A DNA stretch of 64,000 nt from Lacrimispora xylanisolvens (GCF_002934545.1 NZ_PTJA01000008.1:214023-278022), one strand, 5' to 3'; positions 1 through 8,417 are shown, numbered from the stretch's first letter. Notes: generated by a model not told the origin, from the sequence alone. A program made the numbers and translations.

Positions 1-384
1 GAAATAGAGATACCAGAACAGCCTGTTTTCATAAACGCTGACCCTGACGGTTACCAACGGATTATCAATAATCTGATCCAAAATGTAATCAGCCACAGCC
101 ATGCAGACAAAATAACAATTCAAATGTACATAAAAAAAGCAGCTGGTATCATTCGTATTCTGGACAACGGAATTGGAATTGCTCCAGCTGACTTAGATCA
201 TATTTTTGATCGTTTATACAAATGTGATAAGGGACGTTCTGACAAAGGCAGTGGTCTTGGATTATTCATTGTTAGACAACTTACTGAAAAAATGAATGGT
301 ATCATAGATGTGCAGAGCGAACCAGGCATTTATAGTGAGTTTATTATTCATTTTCCAGCTGCTGAACTACATTTGCAAGATTAA
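1..384 (+). CDS. Sensor histidine kinase, C-terminal ATPase part (5' truncated by window edge)
   Basis: The reading frame is open from base 1 and stops at 384, so only the last ~127 residues of a sensor kinase are seen. It holds the HATPase_c fold in order: an N-box (RIINNLIQN), the G1 box (DNGIGI) and the G2 box (GSGLGLFIV). It would bind ATP and phosphorylate a conserved histidine upstream, outside the window, then pass the phosphate to a response regulator presumably encoded further upstream. The ABC exporter genes that follow suggest a two-component system for antimicrobial peptides, like those near LanFEG or BcrAB transporters. That pairing is inferred from position only. Confidence 0.88.
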   Translation, partial: EIEIPEQPVFINADPDGYQRIINNLIQNVISHSHADKITIQMYIKKAAGIIRILDNGIGIAPADLDHIFDRLYKCDKGRSDKGSGLGLFIVRQLTEKMNGIIDVQSEPGIYSEFIIHFPAAELHLQD

Positions 385-385
385 T

Positions 386-428
386 GCAAGGTTCCGGCAA
401 GGTTCATGCAAGGTTTCTGGTTTAGAAT
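386..428 (+). promoter_or_regulatory. ABC exporter promoter with three phased direct repeats
   Basis: Three copies of GCAAGGTT lie at 386-393, 397-404 and 408-415, exactly 11 bp apart (one helical turn), followed by a -10-like TAGAAT at 423-428. No good -35 box is seen. Tandem direct repeats just upstream of a -10 are typical of activation by an OmpR-type response regulator. The adjacent kinase makes its partner the obvious candidate, by inference. Confidence 0.6.
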
Positions 429-458
429 GGTTTCAATGAGAAAAGGAGGTAATCTGAT

Positions 459-1382
459 TTGAGTGATATGATCATTGAGACAATTAATCTTACAAAACAG
501 TATGGTGAGCAGAAAAGTGTTAATAACTTAAATCTCCAGGTAAGGCAAGGACGTATTTATGGTTTGTTAGGGCGGAACGGAGCTGGTAAGACTACAACAA
601 TGAAACTGCTTTTAAATCTGACAAATCCTACTTCCGGAGAAATACGTATATTTGGAAAGAATATAAAAAAGGATGCAAAAAAAATATTGCCCCGGATCGG
701 AAGCATGATAGAAGCTCCCGGCTTTTATCCAAATCTGACTGGTACCGAAAACCTGAAAATCTTTTCATTACTGAGGGGCACTCCCACCCGCGATGCAATA
801 CAAAATTCTTTGGAGACAGTAGGATTGCCTTATGGTGATAAAAAACTGTTCACACAATACTCACTGGGCATGAAACAGCGTCTTGCTATTGCACTGGCAA
901 TTATGCATGATCCGGAGCTCCTGATTTTAGACGAGCCGGTGAATGGGCTTGACCCTATCGGAATTGCCGAAATGCGCTCTTTTATCCGTGAGCTGAGCAG
1001 CATTAAAAAGAAAACAATCCTTATCTCCAGCCATATTTTATCAGAGATATCTTTACTTGCGGATGACATTGGAATTATCCATCATGGGGTTCTGCTGGAA
1101 CAGGAAAGTCTGGTTAATCTGGAAGAAAAAAACGAAAAATACCTGCATTTTATCATTTCAGATCCTTTTCAGGCTGCCAGAATTCTGGAAAAAAATTTTA
1201 ACACAAAAAATTTTATCGTAGAACAAGGCAACAGCCTTCGGATATATGAGGATCATCTGCCTGCTGCTTTATTAAATCGTACATTCGTAGAAAATGGATT
1301 AGAGGTTTCAGAAGCACGCACCTGCGAAAACAGCCTGGAAGACTACTTCCGGAGAATAACAGGAGGTGAAGGAATTGGCTAA
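459..1382 (+). CDS. ABC transporter ATP-binding protein, antimicrobial peptide/bacitracin type
   Basis: Cytoplasmic ATPase of an ABC-2-type exporter, 307 aa. Walker A is GRNGAGKT (residues 38-45), the signature is YSLGMKQRLAIA, Walker B is LLILDEPVNGLDP and the H-loop is SSHIL. A C-terminal extension of ~80 residues is typical of the BcrA/LanF group. The start is TTG at 459, placed 8 nt after AGGAGGT. The gene is followed at once by two integral membrane proteins, the LanF-E-G arrangement used for self-immunity or resistance to lantibiotics and bacitracin. No biosynthetic genes are nearby, so resistance or detoxification is more likely than producer immunity. The exact substrate is unknown. 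Confidence 0.9.
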   Translation: MSDMIIETINLTKQYGEQKSVNNLNLQVRQGRIYGLLGRNGAGKTTTMKLLLNLTNPTSGEIRIFGKNIKKDAKKILPRIGSMIEAPGFYPNLTGTENLKIFSLLRGTPTRDAIQNSLETVGLPYGDKKLFTQYSLGMKQRLAIALAIMHDPELLILDEPVNGLDPIGIAEMRSFIRELSSIKKKTILISSHILSEISLLADDIGIIHHGVLLEQESLVNLEEKNEKYLHFIISDPFQAARILEKNFNTKNFIVEQGNSLRIYEDHLPAALLNRTFVENGLEVSEARTCENSLEDYFRRITGGEGIG

Positions 1383-2148
1383 TCTTTTGTATGCAGAGTT
1401 GTTAAAATTTAAAAGAAAGCGGCTTTTTATATTTGGTATGCTGTCTGCGTTTATATTCCCCATTTTTAACGCAATACTTTTATCTGATTCTGATTTTGCA
1501 GATATCCAATCCGGAGTCAGGGAAGACAATGCTTTTTTAATTTTAATGCCTTTACTCATACTTTTAGCAGCAAACTTGTTTTTTACAGAACAGGATAATC
1601 ATACACTTAAAAATCTGCTTTGTATTCCCATATCAAAAAAGAAACTGGTACTTGTAAAGCTTCTGGTATTACTGATATTTTCAATTGCATTTCAAATTAC
1701 AGGTTTTTTCGTCAGTACCTTATTTGTTATTTCACAAAACATACCAGTTACCAAACCGTTTTTCCAATTCTGTCTAACTGCATCAACCGGTTTATTAATG
1801 TGGTCTGCTTCTCTGCCATGCATTGTCCTGGTTGTCTGGTTTAACAAGAATTATATTCTGTCTGTTATTATGGTCTTCTTCTACACACTGATCAATTACG
1901 CCATGCATTTCAGTGACCTGATCATGATGCGTCCGCTTGGTTTGAATGCTGGAACGCTAATGCCTGTGCCTATTATTTTCCGATGGCTATATCAGTTCTA
2001 CACACCAACCGGAGTGATACAGACCACATTTTATCAACGTCTCAGTAATTACTTTATTTCTACACCTATATGCTTTTCTGTGGTTCTTCTTGAAGCCATG
2101 ATTTGCATAATTTGTATCATACAAATCTATGACAAAAGAGAATATTAA
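1375..2148 (+). CDS. ABC-2 type permease (first subunit)
   Basis: Integral membrane subunit, about 257 aa with roughly six hydrophobic segments, of the LanE/BcrB kind. The N-terminus (ANLLYAELLKFKRKRLF) has the short amphipathic, lysine-rich entry common in this family. An upstream in-frame GTG at 1366 lies inside the ribosome-binding site AGGAGGTG (1361-1368), so I prefer TTG at 1375, 6 nt after it. Either start overlaps the 3' end of the ATPase gene, implying translational coupling. It probably forms the pore with the next gene product. Confidence 0.85.
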   Translation: MANLLYAELLKFKRKRLFIFGMLSAFIFPIFNAILLSDSDFADIQSGVREDNAFLILMPLLILLAANLFFTEQDNHTLKNLLCIPISKKKLVLVKLLVLLIFSIAFQITGFFVSTLFVISQNIPVTKPFFQFCLTASTGLLMWSASLPCIVLVVWFNKNYILSVIMVFFYTLINYAMHFSDLIMMRPLGLNAGTLMPVPIIFRWLYQFYTPTGVIQTTFYQRLSNYFISTPICFSVVLLEAMICIICIIQIYDKREY

Positions 2149-2164
2149 GAGAGGAGAATTGGAA

Positions 2165-2920
2165 ATGATTCGCATAATAAAAGCGGAATTTATTAAATTA
2201 AAGCGTTTACATATCTTACTTATTGGTATGATTGGCATGACCTTTCCATCCATTCTTTCTATATTTACACAGAAAGTCGCCATTCCGGAAAAACAGATTA
2301 GAAATTTTGATTTTGCCACCCTTTTCAATCATACCGTATGGAATAGCACTACCATATTTATGCCTGTAATCTTCACTCTGATCGGAGGTTATCTCATTAA
2401 CCGGGAATACAAAGAAGATACATTAAAAAATCTTTTTACAATCCCAATCAGCTTTCCCCAGTTACTATATGGAAAGCTGATTGCGATGGGCATAATAAGT
2501 ATTTTATTGGGTTATTACAGTTGTTTTATAACACTAATTGTGGGATTCATAACAGGTTTAACAGTACCTGATCTCACCGTTTTATTAAAAGGCTTTGAGC
2601 AAATGACAGTCATTTCTCTCTGTACCTATATTTCAGTACTTCCCATTATTGTTTTTACCAGCAAAAAACAAGATGCCTTCATGGGTGGGGTGGTTGTATC
2701 TTTCCTTTTTGGCTACTTCTCTATGTTTGTAAAAAATGCCACACTACGCAGTATATACCCCATATTATCCGGGCTTACCATAATCAGATTTGATACAAAC
2801 CAGTACATGAATACATCTGGATCAGGTAGTTTTGCCATTTCACTGATTACGATGGCAATCTTACTTTTGTTAACGAATCTGCTTATTAACATGTGTTATT
2901 CTGAAAACGCTCACATATGA
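2165..2920 (+). CDS. ABC-2 type permease (second subunit)
   Basis: Second membrane subunit of the exporter, about 251 aa, starting MIRIIKAEFIKLKRLHI and containing about six hydrophobic segments. It resembles the preceding permease in layout (cytoplasmic Lys-rich start, GYLINREYKEDTLKNLF loop) and the pair is likely a heterodimer, as LanE/LanG. The ATG at 2165 follows GAGGAG by 8 nt. A longer start at 2129 would overlap the previous gene and has no ribosome-binding site. The 3' end overlaps the convergent acetyltransferase gene by 10 bp, with no terminator visible between them. Confidence 0.85.
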   Translation: MIRIIKAEFIKLKRLHILLIGMIGMTFPSILSIFTQKVAIPEKQIRNFDFATLFNHTVWNSTTIFMPVIFTLIGGYLINREYKEDTLKNLFTIPISFPQLLYGKLIAMGIISILLGYYSCFITLIVGFITGLTVPDLTVLLKGFEQMTVISLCTYISVLPIIVFTSKKQDAFMGGVVVSFLFGYFSMFVKNATLRSIYPILSGLTIIRFDTNQYMNTSGSGSFAISLITMAILLLLTNLLINMCYSENAHI

Positions 2921-3465
2921 TCCTGCACGCATTTCCGAAATCCTTCTGCAAAAATACGATTTTTATAATCCCCCATACCGCTGGTATCCTCGATGTTATA
3001 ACTCATGAGGTAGTGGGTTCTTGATGTGCCGTAAATGGTAAATCCATGCTCCCTATAGAGTTCTGCAAAAGGAGCTGACTGATAAACCGTTAGTAAAACA
3101 GGTTTTTTAGTCTCATCGGATAACTGAGTAATAAAATCAAGAAAATCATCTAATAGTTTCTTACCATGACCGGACTCAGACAATGTTACAGAGACATCAG
3201 TTATCTGGTCCGGCCGTTCCTTATATGTTAAGAACCCTGTGATTATCCCATTTAACCTGACGCTCCAAAAACAGGCATCTTTTCTGGATCTGTGAAACAG
3301 GTCGTCAGCAATAATCATTTGTATCTCTTCAACCCAGCCACCATAATACTGATCTACAAATGGTTTTAAAAATTCTTTCCTTATTTTAATATACTGTTCC
3401 AGGTCCTCTTCGGCAACTGGTTCTATTGTATACCCTTCGCCACTCAGATCTTCAGATAATTTCAT
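2911..3465 (-). CDS. GNAT-family N-acetyltransferase
   Basis: A 184-aa protein with the GNAT layout: an N-terminal strand-helix region, a central strand ending in the pyrophosphate-loop-like segment SESGHGKKLLDDFL (a variant of the Q/RxxGxG/A motif), and the late strand with ELYREHGFTIYGTSRTHYLM, typical of the C-terminal half. It would transfer an acetyl group from acetyl-CoA to an amine. The substrate cannot be predicted. A good ribosome-binding site (AAGGAGG) precedes the ATG. It stands alone between the convergent ABC exporter and the PTS operon. Confidence 0.8.
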   Translation of the reverse strand: MKLSEDLSGEGYTIEPVAEEDLEQYIKIRKEFLKPFVDQYYGGWVEEIQMIIADDLFHRSRKDACFWSVRLNGIITGFLTYKERPDQITDVSVTLSESGHGKKLLDDFLDFITQLSDETKKPVLLTVYQSAPFAELYREHGFTIYGTSRTHYLMSYNIEDTSGMGDYKNRIFAEGFRKCVQDHM

Positions 3466-3568
3466 GTTTCCTCCTTACCAGCTACGGTCTGGATTCCTTC
3501 TATTTCTACCATTATATAGACAGTCCGGGTAATTATTCTTTCTGGGTTTCTTTTTGCAGCATCGTTAT

Positions 3569-4420
3569 TCAGAAGCCTCTTCCACTGCTTTTGCATACCC
3601 AGATCTTATCCTGTACATAGCGTTTTACCAGTTCTTTCCCCATTTTCCCGTAAATTTTCGGATCTATCACGGAACTGTCTTCATTCAGAATCCTTTTTAT
3701 CCCATCACTGAACGCAATCCTTAAATCCGTGGCGTAATTCACCTTACAGATGCCTTCCTGAATGCAGCTTCTGACGACCTCATCTTCTACGCCAGATGTT
3801 CCATGAAGTACCAGGGGAACAGATACATATTTTTTAATTTCTCCCAGCAGATCCAGACGAATGCGGGGTGCTCCCTTATATACTCCGTGTGAAGTTCCAA
3901 TTGCCACTGCCAGAAAATCAATTCCGGTTTTCTCTACAAATTCTGCTGCCTGAGCCGGAGAAGTAAGACCGGAATTCCTGCTGCTCCTGTCATCCTCCTT
4001 ACCTCCCACACATCCCAGCTCCGCCTCAACCGGAACCCGGCAGGGGCGGCATGTCTCTACAACCCGTCTGGTCAGTCCTGTGTTCTCCTCCCATGGTAAT
4101 TGTGAACCATCAATCATAATAGAGGTATACCCTTCCCGTAATGCCTGAACTGCCAGTTCAAAGCTGCTTCCATGATCCAGGTGCAAAGCAACCGGGACAG
4201 TAGCTCTCTCCGCCACCGCCTTTACGTTGGCATAGTAAAGATTGAAACCTGCATATCTGACGGTAGACGGTGTTGTCTGTAAAATGACAGGCGACTGCAT
4301 CTCCTGGGCAGCTTCCACTACTGCCATGACCATCTCCATATTTTCTACGTTAAAAGCTCCAACAGCATAATTTCCTTTCTGTGCATCAAGCAGCATTCCT
4401 TTTGAAGTAACTAATGGCAT
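3569..4420 (-). CDS. Class II ketose-bisphosphate aldolase
   Basis: Zinc-dependent aldolase of the fructose-/tagatose-bisphosphate family, 283 aa. Visible family residues are LDHG (catalytic Asp82, zinc His83), GTSHG (His178) and LHGTSG (His206). It would split a ketose 1,6-bisphosphate into glycerone phosphate and glyceraldehyde 3-phosphate. It ends an operon with a PfkB-type kinase and a fructose-type EIIBCA, so it completes the route PTS uptake, second phosphorylation, cleavage. Family members acting on fructose, tagatose or related ketoses cannot be separated here. No clear terminator was seen downstream. Confidence 0.9.
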   Translation of the reverse strand: MPLVTSKGMLLDAQKGNYAVGAFNVENMEMVMAVVEAAQEMQSPVILQTTPSTVRYAGFNLYYANVKAVAERATVPVALHLDHGSSFELAVQALREGYTSIMIDGSQLPWEENTGLTRRVVETCRPCRVPVEAELGCVGGKEDDRSSRNSGLTSPAQAAEFVEKTGIDFLAVAIGTSHGVYKGAPRIRLDLLGEIKKYVSVPLVLHGTSGVEDEVVRSCIQEGICKVNYATDLRIAFSDGIKRILNEDSSVIDPKIYGKMGKELVKRYVQDKIWVCKSSGRGF

Positions 4421-4430
4421 CTTTTTTCTC

Positions 4431-6251
4431 CTATTCTTCTGTAATCAGCCGTATCATCTGATCCTTCCCCGTACATTCTCTCAGCCTGGACAAAAACCCG
4501 GGATTCATAAGCTTTTTGGAAAGAGCGGAAAGGAGTTTTAAATGAACTTCATCTTCATTCTCTCCCACAGCAATCATAAATACCGCATATACCGGTTCCC
4601 CATCGGAAGAATCAAATGAAATTCCCTTCTTTGATAATCCAACTGCTACTCTGGGCATACGAACGGCCGGGGATTTTCCATGGGGAATTGCAATACCGTT
4701 TCCAAATGCCGTAGAAGAAATCTTTTCCCGCTTTATGATCTCTTTTTTAAACGCTTCTGCATCCTGTAAAACCCCATCTGCATAAAGCATTGCCACCATT
4801 TCATCAATGACTTCCTCTTTTCCAGTATTTTCAAGGAAAAGGCAAACGGTTTCTTCTTTTAATAAATCTTCAGGTAAAGCAGTCTTCTTTTTTGCAACAG
4901 GAGTCACTAAAATATAAAGCACAGCCCCTACAAAAGAACCAAGCAAAATACATATAACCCATACAACCGGTTTATTAACCAGACCCAGTATCAGAAAGCC
5001 GCCATGAGGTGCAGGAACTTCAACCTTCATCAAATAGGTAGTAATTGCGGAAATGGAAGAACTCAACATAAGAATGGGAATGACTTTTAACGGATTTTTT
5101 GCCGCAAAAGGTATTGCCCCTTCTGTAATATGAGTAAAACCAAGAACATAATTAACCAATGCCGCCGTCCGGTCTTCCTCCGAAAAACGGTTTCTCCTGA
5201 TGGTAGCTGCAATAGCCAGAACCAGAGGAGGCGTAATGCATGCGGCGGAAACACCTGCCATAAAATAGTAATTCCCCTGTCCAAGAAGAACCGTACCCGT
5301 TACATAAGCAGCTTTATTAACCGGTCCTCCCATATCAAATGCACACATACAGCCAATTACAATTCCCAACAGAACCGGACTGGTATTCTGTATCTTTGAC
5401 AATGCTGCCATCATCCACTGATTAAGAGCCGCACATGGCTGGGCGAACAGCATCATCAGGATTCCCACTCCACCAATTGTTACAATTGGTACAATAAAGA
5501 TGGACTTTAGCCCCTCCAGCTGCCTGGGAAGTCTTCTTAATGAACGGACGACCCCCTGGGAAAGATAACCGGATAAAAAGCCTGCCACGATTCCTCCAAG
5601 AAATCCCGCATCAGTACCAGCTGCAATGGCTCCTCCCACCAGACCTGCCAAAAGCCCCGGGCGTCCGCCAATGGACTGGGCGATAAACCCGCTGAGAACT
5701 GTTACCATCAGTCCCATGGAATAACCGCCCACTGACTTTATCATGGCAGCCACCGGGTTATACTGATCCGATGCCGGATCAAAGGAATAAATCCCCCACA
5801 GAAATGAAATGGCAATCAGTACACCTCCTGCTACCACAAGGGGTAGCATATGAGAAACACCGTTCATCAGATGCTTATAGATCTGACGTGCGGCATTCTG
5901 GTTCTGACCGGGATTAAGATTTTGAATGACCGCCCCTCTCCTCACAGGCACTTTCCCATCGAGACATGCCTGAACCAGTTCCTCTGCCTTGCTGACCCCG
6001 TCTCCCACCGACACCTCCAAAACCGGCTTGCCGTTAAAACGATCCAGATCCACACTTTTATCGCTGGCAACAATTATGGCATCTGCTCCTTTGATATCAG
6101 ATTCCGTTAAAGCATTCTCAACCCCGATGGCTCCGTTGGTTTCCACTTTGATCTGACACCCCAGTTTTCCTGCTGCCACTTTTAAAGCCTTTTCTGCCAT
6201 AAACGTGTGGGCAATTCCCGTAGGACAGCCTGTTACCCCAAGTAATTTCAT
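4431..6251 (-). CDS. PTS fructose-type transporter, EIIBCA fusion
   Basis: A 606-aa three-domain PTS permease. EIIB is N-terminal with the phosphocysteine in TGCPTGIAHT (Cys9). EIIC spans about residues 130-450 with 8-10 hydrophobic segments and the DMGGPVNKAAY motif. EIIA is C-terminal with the phosphohistidine in AIPHGKS (about His524). The B-C-A order differs from the A-B-C order of many FruA proteins. It imports and phosphorylates a fructose-like ketose, taking phosphate from HPr. Its start overlaps the stop of the upstream kinase gene by 4 bp, so expression is coupled. Confidence 0.93.
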   Translation of the reverse strand: MKLLGVTGCPTGIAHTFMAEKALKVAAGKLGCQIKVETNGAIGVENALTESDIKGADAIIVASDKSVDLDRFNGKPVLEVSVGDGVSKAEELVQACLDGKVPVRRGAVIQNLNPGQNQNAARQIYKHLMNGVSHMLPLVVAGGVLIAISFLWGIYSFDPASDQYNPVAAMIKSVGGYSMGLMVTVLSGFIAQSIGGRPGLLAGLVGGAIAAGTDAGFLGGIVAGFLSGYLSQGVVRSLRRLPRQLEGLKSIFIVPIVTIGGVGILMMLFAQPCAALNQWMMAALSKIQNTSPVLLGIVIGCMCAFDMGGPVNKAAYVTGTVLLGQGNYYFMAGVSAACITPPLVLAIAATIRRNRFSEEDRTAALVNYVLGFTHITEGAIPFAAKNPLKVIPILMLSSSISAITTYLMKVEVPAPHGGFLILGLVNKPVVWVICILLGSFVGAVLYILVTPVAKKKTALPEDLLKEETVCLFLENTGKEEVIDEMVAMLYADGVLQDAEAFKKEIIKREKISSTAFGNGIAIPHGKSPAVRMPRVAVGLSKKGISFDSSDGEPVYAVFMIAVGENEDEVHLKLLSALSKKLMNPGFLSRLRECTGKDQMIRLITEE

Positions 6252-7174
6252 ACTCCCTCCACCTTTCTCACTAAAATTTCTTTTGCATAGTTCTCAACTT
6301 TATCCATTAAACCAAGCCCGCTGCTTTCTGCCACATTGGCACCTACCGCTGCGGAACGCTTTAATGCCTTCTCAATCTCATCTGGCTGTTTCAGCCATAT
6401 ACTTAAAAAACCTGCAAGTGCCGCATCACCGGCACAGGCTGAACTGACCAGTTCTATCTTCCTGGCCCCTGCATGGTATAAATCACTTCCGTTGTAAAAA
6501 TACGATCCCCGCTCTCCCAAAGTTAAAAGAATATTTTTTGCTCCCCCTTCATGGAGGTCCTGAAGCACATCTTTGATATCAGCCTCATCTCTCATTACGA
6601 TTCCGAAGATATCCTTAATCTCCTCATCGTTGGGTTTGATAAGATACGGCCTGGTCCTCATCAGATTTTTAAGATAAGGAGAACTGATGTCCAAAATAAC
6701 AGCCGCCTGCTTCTTCCTGCAGATATCCAGAACCTCATCATAAAAAGAATCTGTCAGCCCTTTTGGCAGGCTTCCGCTGACAATCAGCGTATCCATATCC
6801 TCAAGAGTTTCCATAAGCCTGCACAACTCTCTCTGCTTCTTTTGAGAAACATAAGACCCTTCATTGACAAATTTGTATTCCTCAGTCCTGTCATTTAAAA
6901 AGATATTGATTCTGGTTGTATCCTCCACCCAGACCGGATATACCAATATTCCCATCTTCCGGGTCTCCTCAACAATATACCGCCCGGAGAAACCGCCGAA
7001 AAAGCCAAGAACAGCGGACTGTGTTTCAAACCTGTTTAAACAGTAGCTGACGTTTAATCCCTTTCCGTTGGGTGTATAAACAGCATCAAACGTCCGATTA
7101 ACCACCTTTCCCATAATTCCATTAGACGAGATATTCATATCAATCGCCGGGTTTGCCGTCAATGTATAGATCAC
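6248..7174 (-). CDS. 1-phosphofructokinase-type sugar phosphate kinase (PfkB family)
   Basis: A 308-aa ribokinase/PfkB-fold kinase. Motifs: ANPAID near the N-terminus (substrate side), VSGSLPKGL, KPNDEEI, a TLGERGS strand, and the anion-hole/catalytic signature SACAGDAALAGF, where AGD carries the catalytic Asp. It would phosphorylate fructose 1-phosphate or tagatose 6-phosphate to the 1,6-bisphosphate that the operon's aldolase cleaves. The partner EII is of the fructose type, so FruK activity is the simplest reading, but LacC-type activity is not excluded. Confidence 0.88.
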   Translation of the reverse strand: MIYTLTANPAIDMNISSNGIMGKVVNRTFDAVYTPNGKGLNVSYCLNRFETQSAVLGFFGGFSGRYIVEETRKMGILVYPVWVEDTTRINIFLNDRTEEYKFVNEGSYVSQKKQRELCRLMETLEDMDTLIVSGSLPKGLTDSFYDEVLDICRKKQAAVILDISSPYLKNLMRTRPYLIKPNDEEIKDIFGIVMRDEADIKDVLQDLHEGGAKNILLTLGERGSYFYNGSDLYHAGARKIELVSSACAGDAALAGFLSIWLKQPDEIEKALKRSAAVGANVAESSGLGLMDKVENYAKEILVRKVEGV

Positions 7175-7194
7175 TTTATTCCACCTCTCCTTTT

Positions 7195-7250
7195 ATGAAA
7201 ATCTCTGCTCATCTGTCATTATAGAGAAGTTTGCCATGAAAATCTTTTCA
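7195..7250. promoter_or_regulatory. PTS operon control region with RpiR-type operator
   Basis: On the minus strand a perfect -10 (TATAAT, complement of 7218-7223) precedes the kinase gene. It is flanked by two copies of ATGAAAATCT at 7195-7204 and 7236-7245. The second extends to the perfect palindrome TGAAAA-TC-TTTTCA at 7237-7250, which sits where the -35 box would be. A TGAAA/TTTCA palindrome fits operators reported for RpiR/MurR regulators, and the RpiR gene is directly upstream. The assignment is inference. Confidence 0.6.
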
Positions 7251-7268
7251 GGTTATGAAAAAGGAGTC

Positions 7269-8009
7269 TTAGACAGACTCCGAAATATAGTCAATGATAA
7301 TTCTGCAGATCATATAAAGAGCGATTCTTGAAGACACCTCAAATTCCTTAATCGCCTGGTGAGCATGCTTATATCCTACAAGGGCAATGTTACTGTATGA
7401 AATTAACTCGGACTGCGGATTGCAGCAGCAGGATATCACACAGTTTCCTTTCTGACTGGCTGTGGCAGCTGCCAGAATCAGTTCCGGTGTCTGGCCGTTT
7501 AATGACAGAATAAATAAAATATCCTTTTCTTTCATCTTGGACGCTTTCACTCTCATGATGTTGGGATCATCGGAAAAGAAAACATCATAACCAAGAAGCT
7601 GTAACTTTAAGGAAAACTCCTGACCAACATAAGTAGTCAGTCCTCTTGCAAATACAGAAATCTGATGTGCATCTTTCAGGCATTCAATAACTGCCAGTAT
7701 ATCAGTAAGTGAGATGCGCTCATGCACAGCCTGTGCCTCGATCAGTGTTTTATTAAAAAGTTCATTGATGTTCTGAATCTCTTCACTCTTTGCTTTATGT
7801 CCTGAGCGGTATCTCAGTTCATTAAATCCATTCAGCCCGCATTTACGAATCGCCCTCGAAACGGTGGATGGTGATGAAAATGTCTCAAATGCAATATCAA
7901 CAATCGACATTCCCGCAAGTGTTCCTTCATGGCCGTTTATGTAATTTATAATTTCACGTTCTGTCTTTGTTAAATTCCCTATAATATTCGTATCAAGCGG
8001 AATAATCAT
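7269..8009 (-). CDS. RpiR/MurR-family transcriptional regulator
   Basis: A ~246-aa regulator with an N-terminal HTH_6 domain (TKTEREIINYINGHEGTL, then SSPSTVSRAIRKCGLNGFNELRYR, residues ~10-75) and a C-terminal SIS sugar-phosphate-binding domain (ISVFARGLTTYVGQEFSLKLQLLGY, later ILFILSLNGQTPELI). I place the start at 8009, about 6 nt after GGAGGT, rather than at 8048. It probably senses a phosphosugar and controls the PTS operon whose promoter lies just after its stop codon. It may be co-transcribed with the small HTH gene upstream. Confidence 0.9.
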   Translation of the reverse strand: MIIPLDTNIIGNLTKTEREIINYINGHEGTLAGMSIVDIAFETFSSPSTVSRAIRKCGLNGFNELRYRSGHKAKSEEIQNINELFNKTLIEAQAVHERISLTDILAVIECLKDAHQISVFARGLTTYVGQEFSLKLQLLGYDVFFSDDPNIMRVKASKMKEKDILFILSLNGQTPELILAAATASQKGNCVISCCCNPQSELISYSNIALVGYKHAHQAIKEFEVSSRIALYMICRIIIDYISESV

Positions 8010-8040
8010 AATTGACCTCCATCCCCTGCTCCGTTCATTC

Positions 8041-8058
8041 AGTCGCATTCATGCAACT
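8041..8058. promoter_or_regulatory. 18-bp palindromic operator, copy 1
   Basis: Exact match to AGTNGCATNNATGCNACT between the small HTH gene (it overlaps the first base of that gene's stop codon) and the RpiR start. Two other exact copies lie at 8282-8299 and 17086-17103. This copy is not tied to a recognisable promoter. Confidence 0.6.
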
Positions 8059-8264
8059 CACAGGGTAAAAAAAATAGTGATAGCCTCCTCTCTGCTCAGA
8101 GGTATTATCTTTACAATTTTGTTCATCTCTTCCACAGTAAACGTATCTCCCCTTCGTTTCATCTTCCGGTAAAATGTACATCTGCTCATTCCGATGGCAT
8201 CAGCGATTGCCTCCTGGGTAATTCCAGACTCAGCCATCTTTCCTTTTAACTTTTGTATATTCAA
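8058..8264 (-). CDS. Small phage-type HTH DNA-binding protein (paralog 1)
   Basis: A 68-71-aa protein that is almost entirely an HTH: TQEAIADAIGMSRCTFYRKMK, followed by a short tail (TFTVEEMNKIVKII) and EEAITIFF. It resembles the Cro/excisionase-like HTH proteins of Firmicute phages. A near-identical paralog lies at 16862-17068 (matching TQE-IADA-GISRCTFYRKMK pattern). A GTG at 8273 is possible, but it abuts the GGAGGGG ribosome-binding site, so TTG at 8264 is preferred. It is probably an autoregulator, because a palindrome sits in its 5' leader. Target genes are unknown. Confidence 0.75.
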   Translation of the reverse strand: MNIQKLKGKMAESGITQEAIADAIGMSRCTFYRKMKRRGDTFTVEEMNKIVKIIPLSREEAITIFFTL

Positions 8265-8281
8265 ATAACTCACCCCTCCCC

Positions 8282-8338
8282 AGTTGCATTTATGCTACTA
8301 CACAATATTAGAATAGCTCATTGAAAATGAAAAGTCAA
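8282..8338 (-). promoter_or_regulatory. Promoter and palindromic operator of small HTH gene 1
   Basis: Minus-strand promoter: -35 TTGACT (8333-8338), 17-bp spacer, -10 TATTCT (8310-8315). The palindrome AGTTGCATTTATGCTACT occupies 8282-8299, just after the expected transcription start. The same -35/17/-10/operator geometry is repeated at the paralog's promoter near 17100, which supports autorepression. Confidence 0.75.
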
Positions 8339-8364
8339 TATGAATAAAATTAACATCAAAAGAA

Positions 8365-8402
8365 ACGTTCGGATTGAATCGTTTTTTCATCAATCCGAAC
8401 GT
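8365..8402 (-). terminator. Terminator of the Liv/LarA/dehydrogenase operon
   Basis: A 13-bp perfect stem (ACGTTCGGATTGA at 8365-8377 with its complement at 8390-8402) lies 16 bp after the dehydrogenase stop codon. On the minus strand a T-rich stretch follows. Confidence 0.75.
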
Positions 8403-8417
8403 ATTCCTGACAATCAG

